Shown: positions 47,776 through 57,499 of the stretch, in pieces
Position numbering within the stretch: the first letter of the stretch is position 1
Layout of the letters: the number at the start of each line of letters is the position of its first letter
Origin: Caballeronia sp. NK8
Lineage (GTDB): Bacteria; Pseudomonadota; Gammaproteobacteria; Burkholderiales; Burkholderiaceae
Assembly (NCBI RefSeq): GCF_018408855.1
Contig: NZ_AP024323.1
Span: 930,001-994,000 of the forward strand
Direction: 5' to 3'
Length of the DNA stretch: 64,000 bases
Notes under the pieces: model-generated
What the model saw: only the letters and a program-made list of their open reading frames with translations
What the model was told of the DNA's origin: nothing
Database searches by the model: none
Program-made: the position numbers and the translations under genes

Positions 47776-49971
47776 TCAGGGCGCGACACCTGGCGCGATC
47801 AGATCGAGCAGATCGTCCATGTCGAAGGGCTTCGCGAGAATCGGCACGCCGAGTTGCTTCGCGCGCTCCAGTTCATCGGCATAACCCGTCATCAGCACGA
47901 GCTTCTGCGACGGCAGGCGCTTCATGATCTGCTCGGCCAGATCGATGCCGTTCATGCGGCCGGGCATTTGCACGTCGGAGAGCACCAGATCGAAGCTGTG
48001 GCCCTCGCCCATCAACGCGAAAGCGGCGTCCGCGCTTTCTTCGTGATGCACGGCGCAGCCGACCACTTCGAGCACCGCCGTCACGCCCGCCGCCACGTCC
48101 GCGTTGTCCTCCACCAGAAGCACCGACGTGCCGCGCAACGGCACGTCCGCATCATAGTTCGCCGCAACGAGGGGCGGCGCTGCCGTATCGGTTGGCAGGT
48201 ACGCTTTCGATGCCGCCGGCGCCGCACCCTGATGACGCGGCAAATAAAGCCGCACGGTCGTGCCCGCGCCCGGCACGCTCGTGATGCGCGCGGTACCGCC
48301 CGCCTGCTCACATGCGGCGAGCACCTGCGCGAGACCGAGGCCCGTGCCCGCGCCGCGCTGCTTGGTCGTGAAGAGCGGTTCGAACGCGCGCCGCTGCACT
48401 TGTTCGGTCATGCCCTCGCCGTTGTCGGTGATCGAGACGAGCACGTATTCGCCATCGGGAATATCCGTGTCCACGCTGCGCACGCGCGCATTCTGGCAGC
48501 GGATCACGACGCGCCCGCCGTGCGGCATCGCATCGTTGGCATTCACGGCGATATTCACGAGCGCCAGCTCCAGCTCGATCGGATCGGCCATCACCTTCCA
48601 CAGATCCGGCGACAACTCCAGCGTCAATGTGACGGACGGATGAATCGACTTCTTCACGAGATCGAGCACGCTCTTCAACCAGTCGGCGGGGTCGATCACC
48701 TCCTGCTTGAGAGGCTGCTTGCGCGCGACGCTCATCAGTCGCCGCGCGAGCGATTCGGCGCCCGCGGTCGCGCGCTCCACGGCGAGCACTTCGTTCTCGA
48801 CGCCGTTGAAGTGCTTGCGCCGCGCCAGTTCCATGTTCGATCCGACCACCATCAGCAGATTGTTGAAGTCGTGCGCGACGTTCGCGACGAGATTGCCGAG
48901 CGCGCCCATGCGCCGCAACTGCCGGCTCGATGCCTCGATGGAAAGACGTGTCGCGACTTCCGCCTGCCAGCGCTCCCACGCGGCCTGCTCCGCATCGAGA
49001 CGGCGAATCGAAAAGGCGATCAGCAGCCACACGCCGATGCACGGCAACGCCGCGATCGCCGCGACGAGCGCGAGATTGTCGCGCCAGCGCGCTTCGACGA
49101 CAGAAGTCGCATAACCCGTCGCGACATAGAGCGGATAGTCGCCCACGCGCCTGAACGCAAGCAGCCGCTCGACCTGATCGACGCTCGAACGCATGCGAAT
49201 GCTGCCGTAGAGTTCGTTGTTGCGAAATGCGTTGGTGAACGGCGTGTTCGTTGCAGGTTGCGTGCTGTCCGCGTTCGTCGGAAAGCGCGCGAGGATGTTG
49301 CCGTCGCGACGATACAGCCCGATCACGACGGCGTGATCGCCGGCCGCGAGTTCGCGATAGAAGTCGGTGAAATAGCTGCGCTTGAGCGCAATCGACACGA
49401 CGCCGAGAAACTGCCCGTTGCGGCCGATGCGGCCCATCGTGGTCGTGAAGACATCGGAGCGCGCCACCTTGCCGCGCAATGGCAGCGAGAAGTACGTGAC
49501 GGGCGCGACCGCGCGGGCGGACTGGAAATCGTCGCGCTCCGCGATCGATACGACAGGCGCCGGAAACCAGCGGCTGTTCGCAAGCAGCCCGCCGTTTCCG
49601 CCGAACACGGAAATCGCGGCAATCTGCGCGAGCGTGCCGCTCATGTCGTCGAGCGTGCGATGCAACGCTTCTTCGTGGCTTTTGATGAGCGCGTCGTCGC
49701 TATCGCCCAGCAGGTCGACGATGCGCGTCTCCAGTTGCTGATTCAGGTCGATCACCTTCAGCGCATGCTCGTTCGCCACGCGCGTGAGGCGCTGGGTCAG
49801 TTCCTGCGCATCCGCGAAGCGGCGCTGATGATCGTAATAGCCATAGATGCAGAGGCACGCGAGCGGAACCACGATCGATACGCCCAGCACGAGCAGCAGC
49901 ATCTTTCGCATCGAGGCGAAATTGCGCGCGGGCAGCGGCAGATCGAATGTCGCGGTTTCGGTGGAGTCCAA
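47776..49971 (-). CDS. Hybrid sensor histidine kinase / response regulator
   Basis: A 731-residue membrane-bound hybrid kinase. Two membrane helices (about residues 23-47 and 300-320) flank a periplasmic PDC-like sensor domain. The dimerisation/phosphoacceptor helix has VAHDFNNLLMVVGSNMELA (His about 365) and the ATPase domain has NIAVNANDAMPHGG and GAGTGLGLAQVLAACEQAGG. A C-terminal receiver (about 610-725) has the phospho-Asp in LVLSDVQMPG and the Lys in ILAKPF. No separate regulator gene is next to it. The start is a TTG with GGAG about 10 bases upstream; an ATG 20 codons on is the alternative. Confidence 0.9.
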   Translation of the reverse strand: MDSTETATFDLPLPARNFASMRKMLLLVLGVSIVVPLACLCIYGYYDHQRRFADAQELTQRLTRVANEHALKVIDLNQQLETRIVDLLGDSDDALIKSHEEALHRTLDDMSGTLAQIAAISVFGGNGGLLANSRWFPAPVVSIAERDDFQSARAVAPVTYFSLPLRGKVARSDVFTTTMGRIGRNGQFLGVVSIALKRSYFTDFYRELAAGDHAVVIGLYRRDGNILARFPTNADSTQPATNTPFTNAFRNNELYGSIRMRSSVDQVERLLAFRRVGDYPLYVATGYATSVVEARWRDNLALVAAIAALPCIGVWLLIAFSIRRLDAEQAAWERWQAEVATRLSIEASSRQLRRMGALGNLVANVAHDFNNLLMVVGSNMELARRKHFNGVENEVLAVERATAGAESLARRLMSVARKQPLKQEVIDPADWLKSVLDLVKKSIHPSVTLTLELSPDLWKVMADPIELELALVNIAVNANDAMPHGGRVVIRCQNARVRSVDTDIPDGEYVLVSITDNGEGMTEQVQRRAFEPLFTTKQRGAGTGLGLAQVLAACEQAGGTARITSVPGAGTTVRLYLPRHQGAAPAASKAYLPTDTAAPPLVAANYDADVPLRGTSVLLVEDNADVAAGVTAVLEVVGCAVHHEESADAAFALMGEGHSFDLVLSDVQMPGRMNGIDLAEQIMKRLPSQKLVLMTGYADELERAKQLGVPILAKPFDMDDLLDLIAPGVAP

Positions 49972-50032
49972 GTGTTGCGTCTCCGGGAACGCCGGGCCTG
50001 AACATGCGTCAATCGGCCCCGCTCTGCTAATG

Positions 50033-50890
50033 TCAGCGAAGCGCGTGCCTGCGCCAGTCGTCGTAAGGCGTGATCGGCAGCACGCGCTTGTGATGGGTCG
50101 CGTCGTAGAAGCGGTAGATGGTCGCGTAGACCGCGTCGGAAACCGGCTTGCCTTCGAGAAAATCGTCGATGTCCTCGTAGCTGATGCCGTAGCTGTCTTC
50201 GTCGGGCTTCATCGGCGTGAGTGTTTCGAGGTCGGCGGTCGGCACCTTTTTCGAAATGTCGCTGCTCGCGCCGAGCAATTCCGCGAGCGCGCGCACGCGG
50301 CGTTTGTTCAGGCCGTAGAGCGGCAGCACGTCCGCGCCGCCGTCGCCGAACTTGGTGAAAAAACCCATCAGCGATTCGGCTGCGTGGTCCGTGCCGATCA
50401 CGACGCCCGAGTGCGCGGCGGCCACCGCGTACTGCGCGATCATCCGCTGACGCGCCTTGATATTGCCGAGCACGAAGTCTTCGTGCTTGTGATCGCGATA
50501 CACGAGACCCGAGGCCGCGAGCGATTCGCGCATCGCATCGGCGGCGGGCTTCACGTTGACGACAAGTGTCTCGTCGGGCTGGATGAACGCGAGCGCGCGT
50601 TGCGCATCGGCTTCGTCGCGCTGCTCGCCGTACGGCAGACGCATCGCGATGAAGCGCACATCGACATGGCGCGCCCGCAGGCGCTCGACCGCGAGTTGCG
50701 CAAGACGGCCCGCCGTCGACGAATCCACGCCGCCGCTGATGCCGAGCACATAGGTCTTGAGCTTCTGCGCTTCGAGATAGTCGGCGAGAAACGCGATGCG
50801 GCGCTCGCGTTCTGCTTCGATATCGAATACGGCCGGGACCTTCAGTTCTTCGATGATGCCGGGCTGACGGGTGGCGTGACCGTTCGACAT
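50033..50890 (-). CDS. nadE: NAD+ synthase, ammonia-dependent
   Basis: A 285-residue NadE: adenylating enzyme that turns nicotinate adenine dinucleotide into NAD+ with ammonia and ATP. The PP-loop is LGISGGVDSSTAGRLAQLA, with NIKARQRMIAQYAVA, GTDHAAESLMGFFTKFGDGG and the C-terminal KRVLPITP. The short form lacks a glutaminase domain, so it uses free ammonium. An ammonium transporter is encoded upstream on the same strand (stop to start gap 76 bp), which fits. Confidence 0.95.
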   Translation of the reverse strand: MSNGHATRQPGIIEELKVPAVFDIEAERERRIAFLADYLEAQKLKTYVLGISGGVDSSTAGRLAQLAVERLRARHVDVRFIAMRLPYGEQRDEADAQRALAFIQPDETLVVNVKPAADAMRESLAASGLVYRDHKHEDFVLGNIKARQRMIAQYAVAAAHSGVVIGTDHAAESLMGFFTKFGDGGADVLPLYGLNKRRVRALAELLGASSDISKKVPTADLETLTPMKPDEDSYGISYEDIDDFLEGKPVSDAVYATIYRFYDATHHKRVLPITPYDDWRRHALR

Positions 50891-50966
50891 TGCGTGTGCT
50901 CGCTTCGCTTCTGAAGTCGCTACGTTACCGCAAGTTGCGCAGCGCCTCTATCCGCACGCGTCGATA

Positions 50967-52169
50967 TCAGCCCGCCATTTCCCGATCCGGCGTCGACGAG
51001 ATGCGATGAATCGCGAGATCGGCGCCATTGAACTCTTCTTCGCGATCGAGCCGCAGACCGACCGTCCACTTTATCGCCCCATAGACGGCCGCACCGCCCG
51101 CGAGCGCCAGCGCGATCGCGCCCACCGTGCCGATGAGTTGCGAGCCGATCGCGACGCCGCCGATGCCGCCCAGCGCCTTCTGCCCGAAGATGCCCGCCGC
51201 GATGCCGCCCCACGCGCCGCACATGCCGTGCAACGGCCATACCCCGAGCACGTCATCGATGCGCCAGCGGTTCTGCACGCACGTGAACATCTGCACGAAC
51301 AGCACGCCCGCGACCGCGCCCACGATCAGCGCGCCGAGCGGGTGCATCAGGTCCGAGCCGGCACACACCGCGACCAGACCCGCGAGCGGTCCGTTATACG
51401 TGAAGCCCGGATCGTTGCGGCCCGCGAACCAGGCGGCGAGCGTGCCGCCGACCATCGCCATCAGTGAATTGACCGCGACGAGGCCGCTGATCTTGTCGAC
51501 GGTCTGCGCGCTCATCACGTTGAAGCCGAACCAGCCGACCGCGAGCACCCACGCGCCCAGCGCGAGAAACGGAATGCTCGACGGCGGATGCGCCGCGATG
51601 CGCCCGTCCTTGTGATAACGCCCGTGACGCGGCCCGAGCAGCAGCACCGCCGGCAGCGCGACCCAGCCGCCGAACGCATGCACGACGACCGACCCAGCGA
51701 AGTCATGAAACGGCGCGCCGAACGCCTGCGTCAGCCAGCCCTGAATGCCGAAGCGCTCGTTCCACGCCACGCCTTCGAGCAGCGGATAAATGAAGCCGAC
51801 GATCACGCAGGTCGCGAACAGTTGCGGATTGAACTTCGCGCGCTCGGCGATGCCGCCCGACACGATCGCCGGAATCGCTGCGGCGAACGTCAGCAGGAAG
51901 AAGAAACGCACGAGCGCATAGCCGTTGTGCTCGGCGAGGATATCGGCGCTGTGCATGAACTGCACGCCATACGCGATGTTGTAGCCGATAAAGAAGTACG
52001 CGAGCGTCGACACCGCGAAGTCCACGAGGATCTTCACGAGCGCGTTCACCTGATTTTCGCGGCGCACCGTGCCGAGTTCGAGGAACGCGAAACCGGCGTG
52101 CATCGCGAGCACCATTGCAGCGCCCAGCAGCAGAAAGAGAGTGTCGGTTCCGGATTGAAGTGCCTGCAT
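50967..52169 (-). CDS. amtB: Ammonium transporter (Amt family)
   Basis: A 400-residue membrane protein with about 11 helices. Amt motifs: AGFAFLELGTVRRENQVN, FDFAGSVVVHAFGGWVALPA-like pore histidine block (DFAGSVVVHAFGG), the second pore histidine in WPLHGMCGAWGG, and DDVLGVWPLHG. It carries NH4+/NH3 inwards, useful for glutamine synthesis and for the ammonia-dependent nadE downstream. The start is taken at the ATG of MQALQSGTDTLFL; upstream in-frame sequence has no membrane character and covers the promoter. Confidence 0.9.
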   Translation of the reverse strand: MQALQSGTDTLFLLLGAAMVLAMHAGFAFLELGTVRRENQVNALVKILVDFAVSTLAYFFIGYNIAYGVQFMHSADILAEHNGYALVRFFFLLTFAAAIPAIVSGGIAERAKFNPQLFATCVIVGFIYPLLEGVAWNERFGIQGWLTQAFGAPFHDFAGSVVVHAFGGWVALPAVLLLGPRHGRYHKDGRIAAHPPSSIPFLALGAWVLAVGWFGFNVMSAQTVDKISGLVAVNSLMAMVGGTLAAWFAGRNDPGFTYNGPLAGLVAVCAGSDLMHPLGALIVGAVAGVLFVQMFTCVQNRWRIDDVLGVWPLHGMCGAWGGIAAGIFGQKALGGIGGVAIGSQLIGTVGAIALALAGGAAVYGAIKWTVGLRLDREEEFNGADLAIHRISSTPDREMAG

Positions 52170-52203
52170 GATTCGAGCGGTCGGTCGGGAAAAGGCGCTG
52201 ATT

Positions 52204-52221
52204 TTGCAAGTTCCGGGCCAA
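52204..52221 (-). promoter_or_regulatory. Sigma-54-type promoter of the ammonium transporter
   Basis: On the minus strand TTGGCCCGGAACTTGCA matches the RpoN consensus, with GG and GC ten bases apart (-24 at 52218-52219, -12 at 52206-52207). It lies about 35 bp before the chosen start codon, giving a short leader. It fits nitrogen control of an ammonium carrier. Confidence 0.7.
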
Positions 52222-52276
52222 CTTGGCGCACCTGGCATCGAAACGGTGCGCGCACCTGATTCCGCGTGGTAAAGCG

Positions 52277-52357
52277 TGGTGCAATCCGCGTCGTTATCGC
52301 TCATGAGCGCGTGCTCGATATTGGTGCAATGCCCGTTCATGTTGCATCGAATGCACC
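52277..52357 (-). promoter_or_regulatory. Candidate NtrC-type sites upstream of the sigma-54 promoter
   Basis: TGCACCA (minus strand) occurs at 52277-52283 and 52322-52328, with a further inverted TGCACCG at 52351-52357. These lie about 60-135 bp upstream of the -24 element. NtrC sites are dyads of GCACC/GGTGC type, and upstream placement is normal for a sigma-54 enhancer. Positions are approximate and unproven. The remaining 140 bp to the next gene holds nothing else I recognise. Confidence 0.45.
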
Positions 52358-52496
52358 GCTTGCGCGCCTGAATTTTCAGCATGAAGGCAGATCGTAGGCC
52401 AATAGCAAGCTGGCGAAGCGCGCACTCGCGGTGCACGTTCGCGGCGCGCCGCGAGTATCCTGAAGCCTTGGATTCGCGCGATTCAAGAGGTTATCG

Positions 52497-53318
52497 ATGT
52501 CATCTCGCATCGAACGCATCGGCGATCACGTGCGTACGGAAACGCTCGCGCGCGATGCTCGCGTCGTGACAGTCGTGCTGGATCGGCCCGCGCGATGCAA
52601 CGCGGTCGATCGCGGCATCGCCGATGCGTTGCGTGATGCGTTCGAGCGCTTCGACGCGGACGATGCGTTGTCGGTCGCCGTGTTATGGGGCGCGGGCGGC
52701 ACGTTTTGCGCGGGCGCGGATCTCTCCGCATTGAACGACGACGCGCGCCGCAACGAAATTCACGCCGATGGCAGCGGCCCCGGCCCGATGGGTCCCACGC
52801 GTCTCGCGCTCAACAAGCCCGTGATCGCGGCGATCGCGGGTCATGCGGTCGCGGGCGGGCTCGAACTCGCGGCGTGGTGCGATCTGCGCATCGTCGAGGA
52901 AGATGCGGTGCTCGGCGTATTCTGCCGGCGCGTCGGCGTACCGCTCATCGATGGCGGCACGATACGGCTGCCGCGTCTCATCGGCATGTCGCGTGCGCTG
53001 GATCTGATTCTCACCGGGCGCGCGGTCGATGCGAACGAAGCGCTCGCCGTCGGGCTCGCCAATCGCATCGCGCCGCACGGCGAGGCGCGCAACATCGCGG
53101 AAGCGCTCGCGTGCGAGCTGGCCGCGCTGCCGCAGGCCGCGATGCGCGCGGATCTGCGCTCGGTCCATGAAAACGCGTTCGACGCCGATATCGCCCAGGC
53201 CTTGCAGCGTGAAGGCGCGAATGGATATCGCGCGGTATTCGATGAAGGTATCGACGGCGCGGCGCGATTCGTCTCGCGTGATTCGCGTGTTTCGCGGCCG
53301 AAAGGACAGGCAACATGA
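52497..53318 (+). CDS. Enoyl-CoA hydratase/isomerase (crotonase) family protein
   Basis: A 273-residue crotonase-fold protein. The oxyanion-hole segments are GGTFCAGADLSALNDD and IAAIAGHAVAGGLELAAWCD. The usual catalytic pair is only partly present: the position after GGGLELALACD reads R-V-E-E-D, and the second acidic residue aligns in VGVPLIDGGTIRLPRL. It may act on an acyl-CoA, but hydratase activity is not certain. The stop overlaps the next start (ATGA), so it is coupled to the phosphoribosyltransferase. Confidence 0.85.
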   Translation: MSSRIERIGDHVRTETLARDARVVTVVLDRPARCNAVDRGIADALRDAFERFDADDALSVAVLWGAGGTFCAGADLSALNDDARRNEIHADGSGPGPMGPTRLALNKPVIAAIAGHAVAGGLELAAWCDLRIVEEDAVLGVFCRRVGVPLIDGGTIRLPRLIGMSRALDLILTGRAVDANEALAVGLANRIAPHGEARNIAEALACELAALPQAAMRADLRSVHENAFDADIAQALQREGANGYRAVFDEGIDGAARFVSRDSRVSRPKGQAT

Positions 53319-53965
53319 ATTCAGTGTTCGAGAACCGACGCGATGCGGGCCGCGCGCTCGCCACACAACTCACGCATTACGCCAATCGTGACAACGTCAC
53401 CGTGCTCGCCTTGCCGCGCGGCGGCGTGCCTGTCGCGTATGAAGTGGCGCGCGCGCTGCGGGCGCGGCTCGACGTACTCGTCGTGCGCAAGCTCGGCGTG
53501 CCGGTTCAGCCCGAACTCGCGATGGGCGCGATTGCATCCGGCGATGCCTTCTTTCTGGACGAGCGCATCGTGCAATATGCGGGCGTTTCGAAGGACGAAC
53601 TCGATCGCGTGATCGCGAAGGAACGCGCCGAACTCGCGCGGCGCGAAACGCTGTATCGCGGTGATAAACCGCCGCTCGACGTGAGCGGGCGCGTTGCGAT
53701 CGTCGTCGATGACGGCATGGCGACCGGCGCGACGATGAAGGCCGCGGCGATGTCGCTGCGTCATGCGCATCCGGCGAAGATCGTCGCGGCGCTGCCGGTC
53801 GCGCCGCTCGACTCGGAAGCGCGTGTGGAGGAGTTCGTCGATGAATTCGTGTGTGTGATGCGGCCGCATCGGTACTTCGGCGTCGGGCAGTTTTATATCG
53901 ACTTCGATCAGACCAGCGATGACGAAGTGCGTGAGTTGCTCGATGCGGCGCGCAATGATGTCTAG
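53315..53965 (+). CDS. Phosphoribosyltransferase family protein
   Basis: A 216-residue type I phosphoribosyltransferase with the PRPP-binding motif VAIVVDDGMATGATMKAAA (about residues 128-146) and LALPRGGVPVAYEVAR upstream. This group (often labelled predicted phosphoribosyltransferase) is distinct from the nucleotide salvage enzymes and its substrate is unknown. It is translationally coupled to the crotonase gene by an ATGA overlap. Its stop codon overlaps the convergent aceE stop (CTAG). Confidence 0.85.
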   Translation: MNSVFENRRDAGRALATQLTHYANRDNVTVLALPRGGVPVAYEVARALRARLDVLVVRKLGVPVQPELAMGAIASGDAFFLDERIVQYAGVSKDELDRVIAKERAELARRETLYRGDKPPLDVSGRVAIVVDDGMATGATMKAAAMSLRHAHPAKIVAALPVAPLDSEARVEEFVDEFVCVMRPHRYFGVGQFYIDFDQTSDDEVRELLDAARNDV

Positions 53966-56673
53966 CGCAGCCACGGCGCGTCGAGGGCCTCCTGCGTCTT
54001 GCCGTATTTCTCACGCGCGGCCTTCAACACCGCCTTGTCGATAACCGCATCGTCCACGAGCGATTTCAACGCCGCAATCACGATCGACACACGATCCACC
54101 TCGAAGAACTCGCGCAGCGCCTGCCGCGTATCGCTGCGGCCGAAGCCATCGGTGCCGAGCGTGACGTATCGCCGCGACACGTACGCGCGAATCAGTTCGG
54201 GCACCGCGCGCACATAATCGGTCGCCGCGATCACGGGGCCCCGCGATGAGTCGAGTGCGCGCGTGACGAACGGCGTTGGCGCATCGTCGTCGCTCAGGCG
54301 CGCGAGCCGCTCGCATGAAGCGCCATCGCGATGCAGTTCCGTATAGCTCGTCACGCTCCATACGGCGGCATCGATGTTCCAGTCCTGCTTGAGCATCGCG
54401 CGCGCGGCGATCGCTTCGTTGAGGATCGCGCCGGAGCCGAGCAGTTGCACTTGCGCATCGGCTGCATCGCCATCGAGGCGATAGATGCCGCGCAAAATGC
54501 CCTCGCGCGTTTGCGCGTCCAGCGAGCCGCCAGGCACGGAAGGCTGCGCGTAATTCTCGTTGGTCACGGTGACGTAATAGAACACGTCGTTCTGGCGCAT
54601 CATCATTTCCTGCATGCCTTCATCGACGATGACCGCGACTTCATACGCGAACGCGGGATCGTAGGCGCGGCAGTTCGGGATCGTCGACGCGGCGAGATGA
54701 CTCGTGCCGTCCTGGTGCTGCAGGCCTTCGCCGCCGAGCGTCGTGCGCCCCGCCGTCGCGCCGATGAGAAAGCCGCGCGAGCGCTGGTCCGCCGCCGCGA
54801 AAATCAGATCGCCGATGCGCTGAAAGCCGAACATCGAGTAATAGATATAGAACGGCAGCATCGGCAGATCGTGCACGCTGTAGGAAGTCGCCGCCGCGAT
54901 CCACGACGACACCGCGCCCGCCTCCGAGATGCCCTCTTCGAGAATCTGCCCGCGCGTGTCCTCCCGGTAGTACAGCATCGAGCCCATGTCCTCGGGCTCG
55001 TACAACTGGCCGAGCGGCGAATAGATGCCCACTTGCCTGAAGAGATTCGCCATGCCGAACGTGCGCGCTTCGTCGGCGACCACGGGCACGACGCGCGGCC
55101 CGAGCGTCTTGTCCTTCAGCAGGCTGCCGAGCATGCGCACGAACGCCATCGTCGTCGACATCTCCTTGCCGGATGCATCGAGCGCGAACTGGCCCCACGT
55201 GTCGAGCGCAGGCGGCGTCATGCCTTGCGACGCCTTCGCGCGACGGCGCGGCAGATAACCGCCCAATGCCGCGCGCCGCTCGTGCAGATAGCGCATCTCG
55301 GGCGCGTTGTCGGCGGGCTTGTAGAACTTGACCTGCTCGACATCTTCATCCGACAGCGGCAGGCGGAAGCGATCGCGGAACTGCTTGAGATCGTCGAGAT
55401 CGAGCTTCTTCTGCTGATGCGTCGTCATGCGGCCCTGCCCTACCGTGCCCATGCCGAAGCCTTTCATCGTCTTGGCGAGGATCACCGTCGGCTGGCCCTT
55501 GTGCGCGAGCGCCTTCGCATAAGCCGCGTGCAGCTTGCGCACGTCGTGGCCGCCGCGACGCAAGCGGTCGATGTCTTCATCCGACATATGCGCGACCAGC
55601 GCCGCGAGTTCCGGATTCTGGCCGAAGAAACGTTCGCGGTTATAGCGGCCGTCATTGGCCGAGAAGGTCTGAAACTGTCCGTCGACGGTATGCGCGAATG
55701 CGCGCAGCAAGGCATTGCCGCGATCGCGCGCGAACAGCGCATCCCAGTCCGAGCCCCACAGCACCTTGATCACGTTCCAGCCGGCGCCGGTGAATTGCGC
55801 TTCGAGTTCGTCGACGATTCGGCCATTGCTGCGCACCGGACCATCGAGCCGTTGCAGATTGCAGTTGATGACGAACACGAGGTTATCGAGCTGCTCGCGC
55901 GCCGCGAGCGACAGCGCGCCGATCGATTCGGGCTCGTCCATCTCGCCGTCGCCGAAGAAGCCCCACACCTTGCGGCCGTCCGTGCGCTGCAGATTGCGGT
56001 TCTGCAAAAAGCGCATGAAACGCGCTTGATAAATCGAGTTGATCGGACCGATGCCCATGGAACCGGTCGGGAATTGCCAGAAATCCGGCATCAGCCACGG
56101 ATGCGGATACGAACACAATCCCGGCCCCGCGATCTCGCGCCGATAGTGCTTCAGATGTTCTTCATCGAGAAAGCCTTCGAGATAGGCGCGCGCATACACG
56201 CCCGGCGAAGAATGCGGCTGGAAGTAGACGATATCGCCGCCGTTGTTCGCGTCGGCCGCTTTGAAGAAATGATTGAAGCCGACTTCGAACAGATCCGCTG
56301 CCGACGCATAGCTCGCGATATGGCCGCCGAGTTCGCCATACGCGCGATTCGCGCGCACGACCATCGCGAGCGCATTCCAGCGCAGCACGGCCGCGAGCCT
56401 TTCCTCGATGTCGAGACTGCCCGGATAAGGCGGCTGCTGCGATACGGGGATCGTGTTCGCATAGGGCGTCGCGCGCGCCCGTGCCGATTCCACGCCCACC
56501 GACAATGCATGTTCCGCGAGCCTGTCGAAGAGATATTGCGCGCGCTCACGGCCGACATGCGCGACGACCGCATCGAGCGCCTCCAGCCATTCGGCCGTTT
56601 CGCCGGGATCGACATCTTCGCGTCCCTTGGCAATGGAAAGAAGCTGGTTGGTTCCGCTCGACAAGTCGGTCAT
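53962..56673 (-). CDS. aceE: Homodimeric 2-oxoacid (pyruvate-type) dehydrogenase E1, AceE family
   Basis: A 903-residue thiamine-diphosphate E1 enzyme of the AceE type. It has the N-terminal [21 protein letters not shown], the TPP motif [20 protein letters not shown] (GDG-x-NN-type), [19 protein letters not shown] and [18 protein letters not shown]. No E2 or E3 genes are adjacent, so it must share a complex encoded elsewhere or be a specialised copy. A divergent Lrp-type regulator is found next to it, as in Pseudomonas mdeB-mdeR, where the E1 acts on 2-oxobutyrate from methionine. The substrate is therefore open between pyruvate and 2-oxobutyrate. Confidence 0.87.
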   Translation of the reverse strand: MTDLSSGTNQLLSIAKGREDVDPGETAEWLEALDAVVAHVGRERAQYLFDRLAEHALSVGVESARARATPYANTIPVSQQPPYPGSLDIEERLAAVLRWNALAMVVRANRAYGELGGHIASYASAADLFEVGFNHFFKAADANNGGDIVYFQPHSSPGVYARAYLEGFLDEEHLKHYRREIAGPGLCSYPHPWLMPDFWQFPTGSMGIGPINSIYQARFMRFLQNRNLQRTDGRKVWGFFGDGEMDEPESIGALSLAAREQLDNLVFVINCNLQRLDGPVRSNGRIVDELEAQFTGAGWNVIKVLWGSDWDALFARDRGNALLRAFAHTVDGQFQTFSANDGRYNRERFFGQNPELAALVAHMSDEDIDRLRRGGHDVRKLHAAYAKALAHKGQPTVILAKTMKGFGMGTVGQGRMTTHQQKKLDLDDLKQFRDRFRLPLSDEDVEQVKFYKPADNAPEMRYLHERRAALGGYLPRRRAKASQGMTPPALDTWGQFALDASGKEMSTTMAFVRMLGSLLKDKTLGPRVVPVVADEARTFGMANLFRQVGIYSPLGQLYEPEDMGSMLYYREDTRGQILEEGISEAGAVSSWIAAATSYSVHDLPMLPFYIYYSMFGFQRIGDLIFAAADQRSRGFLIGATAGRTTLGGEGLQHQDGTSHLAASTIPNCRAYDPAFAYEVAVIVDEGMQEMMMRQNDVFYYVTVTNENYAQPSVPGGSLDAQTREGILRGIYRLDGDAADAQVQLLGSGAILNEAIAARAMLKQDWNIDAAVWSVTSYTELHRDGASCERLARLSDDDAPTPFVTRALDSSRGPVIAATDYVRAVPELIRAYVSRRYVTLGTDGFGRSDTRQALREFFEVDRVSIVIAALKSLVDDAVIDKAVLKAAREKYGKTQEALDAPWLR

Positions 56674-56811
56674 GGCGACTCCGTTCTGGCTAAAGGAATA
56701 CGTTCAAGCATATCCATTGATGCGCAGAATGTGCGTCTCATTTGGCTGCCACCGCGCTTTGCGGTAGTGTGTTTATTCTTCAGAAAAGCCCAAAACCGGA
56801 ATCTTTCGACT

Positions 56812-57342
56812 ATGACGGCAAACGCGAAGCAGCGCCTCGACCGCACCGACATCGGTATCCTGAATCAGCTTCAGCAAAACGCGCGCATCACCAATTCGGA
56901 ACTCGCGCGCGCGGTGAACCTCTCGCCGACGCCCTGCTTCAATCGCGTGCGCGCGCTGGAAAAGGCGGGGCTTTTCAAGCAGCACGTCACCTTGCTCAAT
57001 CCGGAAGCGCTCGGGCTTTCCATCAATGTCTTCATTCAGGTCAGTCTGGAAAAGCAGATCAAGGATGCGCTCGCGCGTTTCGAGCAGGCGATCAGCGAGC
57101 GCCCCGAAGTGATGGAGTGTTATCTGATGACAGGCGATGCCGATTACCTTTTGCGCGTCGTGCTGCCCGATGTGGCCGCGCTCGAACGCTTCATCCTCGA
57201 ACGTCTCACGAAGATGCCCGGCGTCTCCAATATCCGTTCGAGCTTCGCGCTCAAGCAGGTGCGCTACAAGACCGCGTTGCCCTTGCCCGCTTCCGGGCTG
57301 ACCCTGCCGGACCCGAACGCCGACGAAGCGGAATGGACGTGA
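56812..57342 (+). CDS. Lrp/AsnC-family regulator divergent from aceE
   Basis: A 176-residue Lrp/AsnC regulator with winged helix-turn-helix (about residues 8-65; [36 protein letters not shown]) and a C-terminal effector domain ([20 protein letters not shown]). A C-terminal extension of about 20 residues is unusual. It is divergent from the aceE-like gene across 138 bp and probably controls it, as MdeR controls mdeB. Amino acid effectors such as methionine or branched-chain residues are plausible. Confidence 0.9.
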   Translation: MTANAKQRLDRTDIGILNQLQQNARITNSELARAVNLSPTPCFNRVRALEKAGLFKQHVTLLNPEALGLSINVFIQVSLEKQIKDALARFEQAISERPEVMECYLMTGDADYLLRVVLPDVAALERFILERLTKMPGVSNIRSSFALKQVRYKTALPLPASGLTLPDPNADEAEWT

Positions 57343-57499
57343 CGGCGTGAACCAAGCGGTCGATCCTTCCGACAAACATTAAACGCTCGCGTAAGTCTTG
57401 CGATGATGCGGCGCGTCGCCTATAACTCGTGTGGCCCATGCGGCATGTTTTCCCGGCTTGCCGCGTTCCCAGACGAAATGCCACGCACGCGAGAAAAAC

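Noticed and set aside
47854..50001. A 715-codon plus-strand frame opposite the histidine kinase
   Set aside because: Arg/His-rich mirror of a well-supported kinase gene with all domain motifs on the other strand.
54331..57342. A 1003-codon open frame on the plus strand
   Set aside because: It runs antisense to the aceE-like gene; its composition (Arg/His-rich) is typical of shadow frames in GC-rich DNA. Only its last 177 codons, from the ATG at 56812, are the real Lrp gene.
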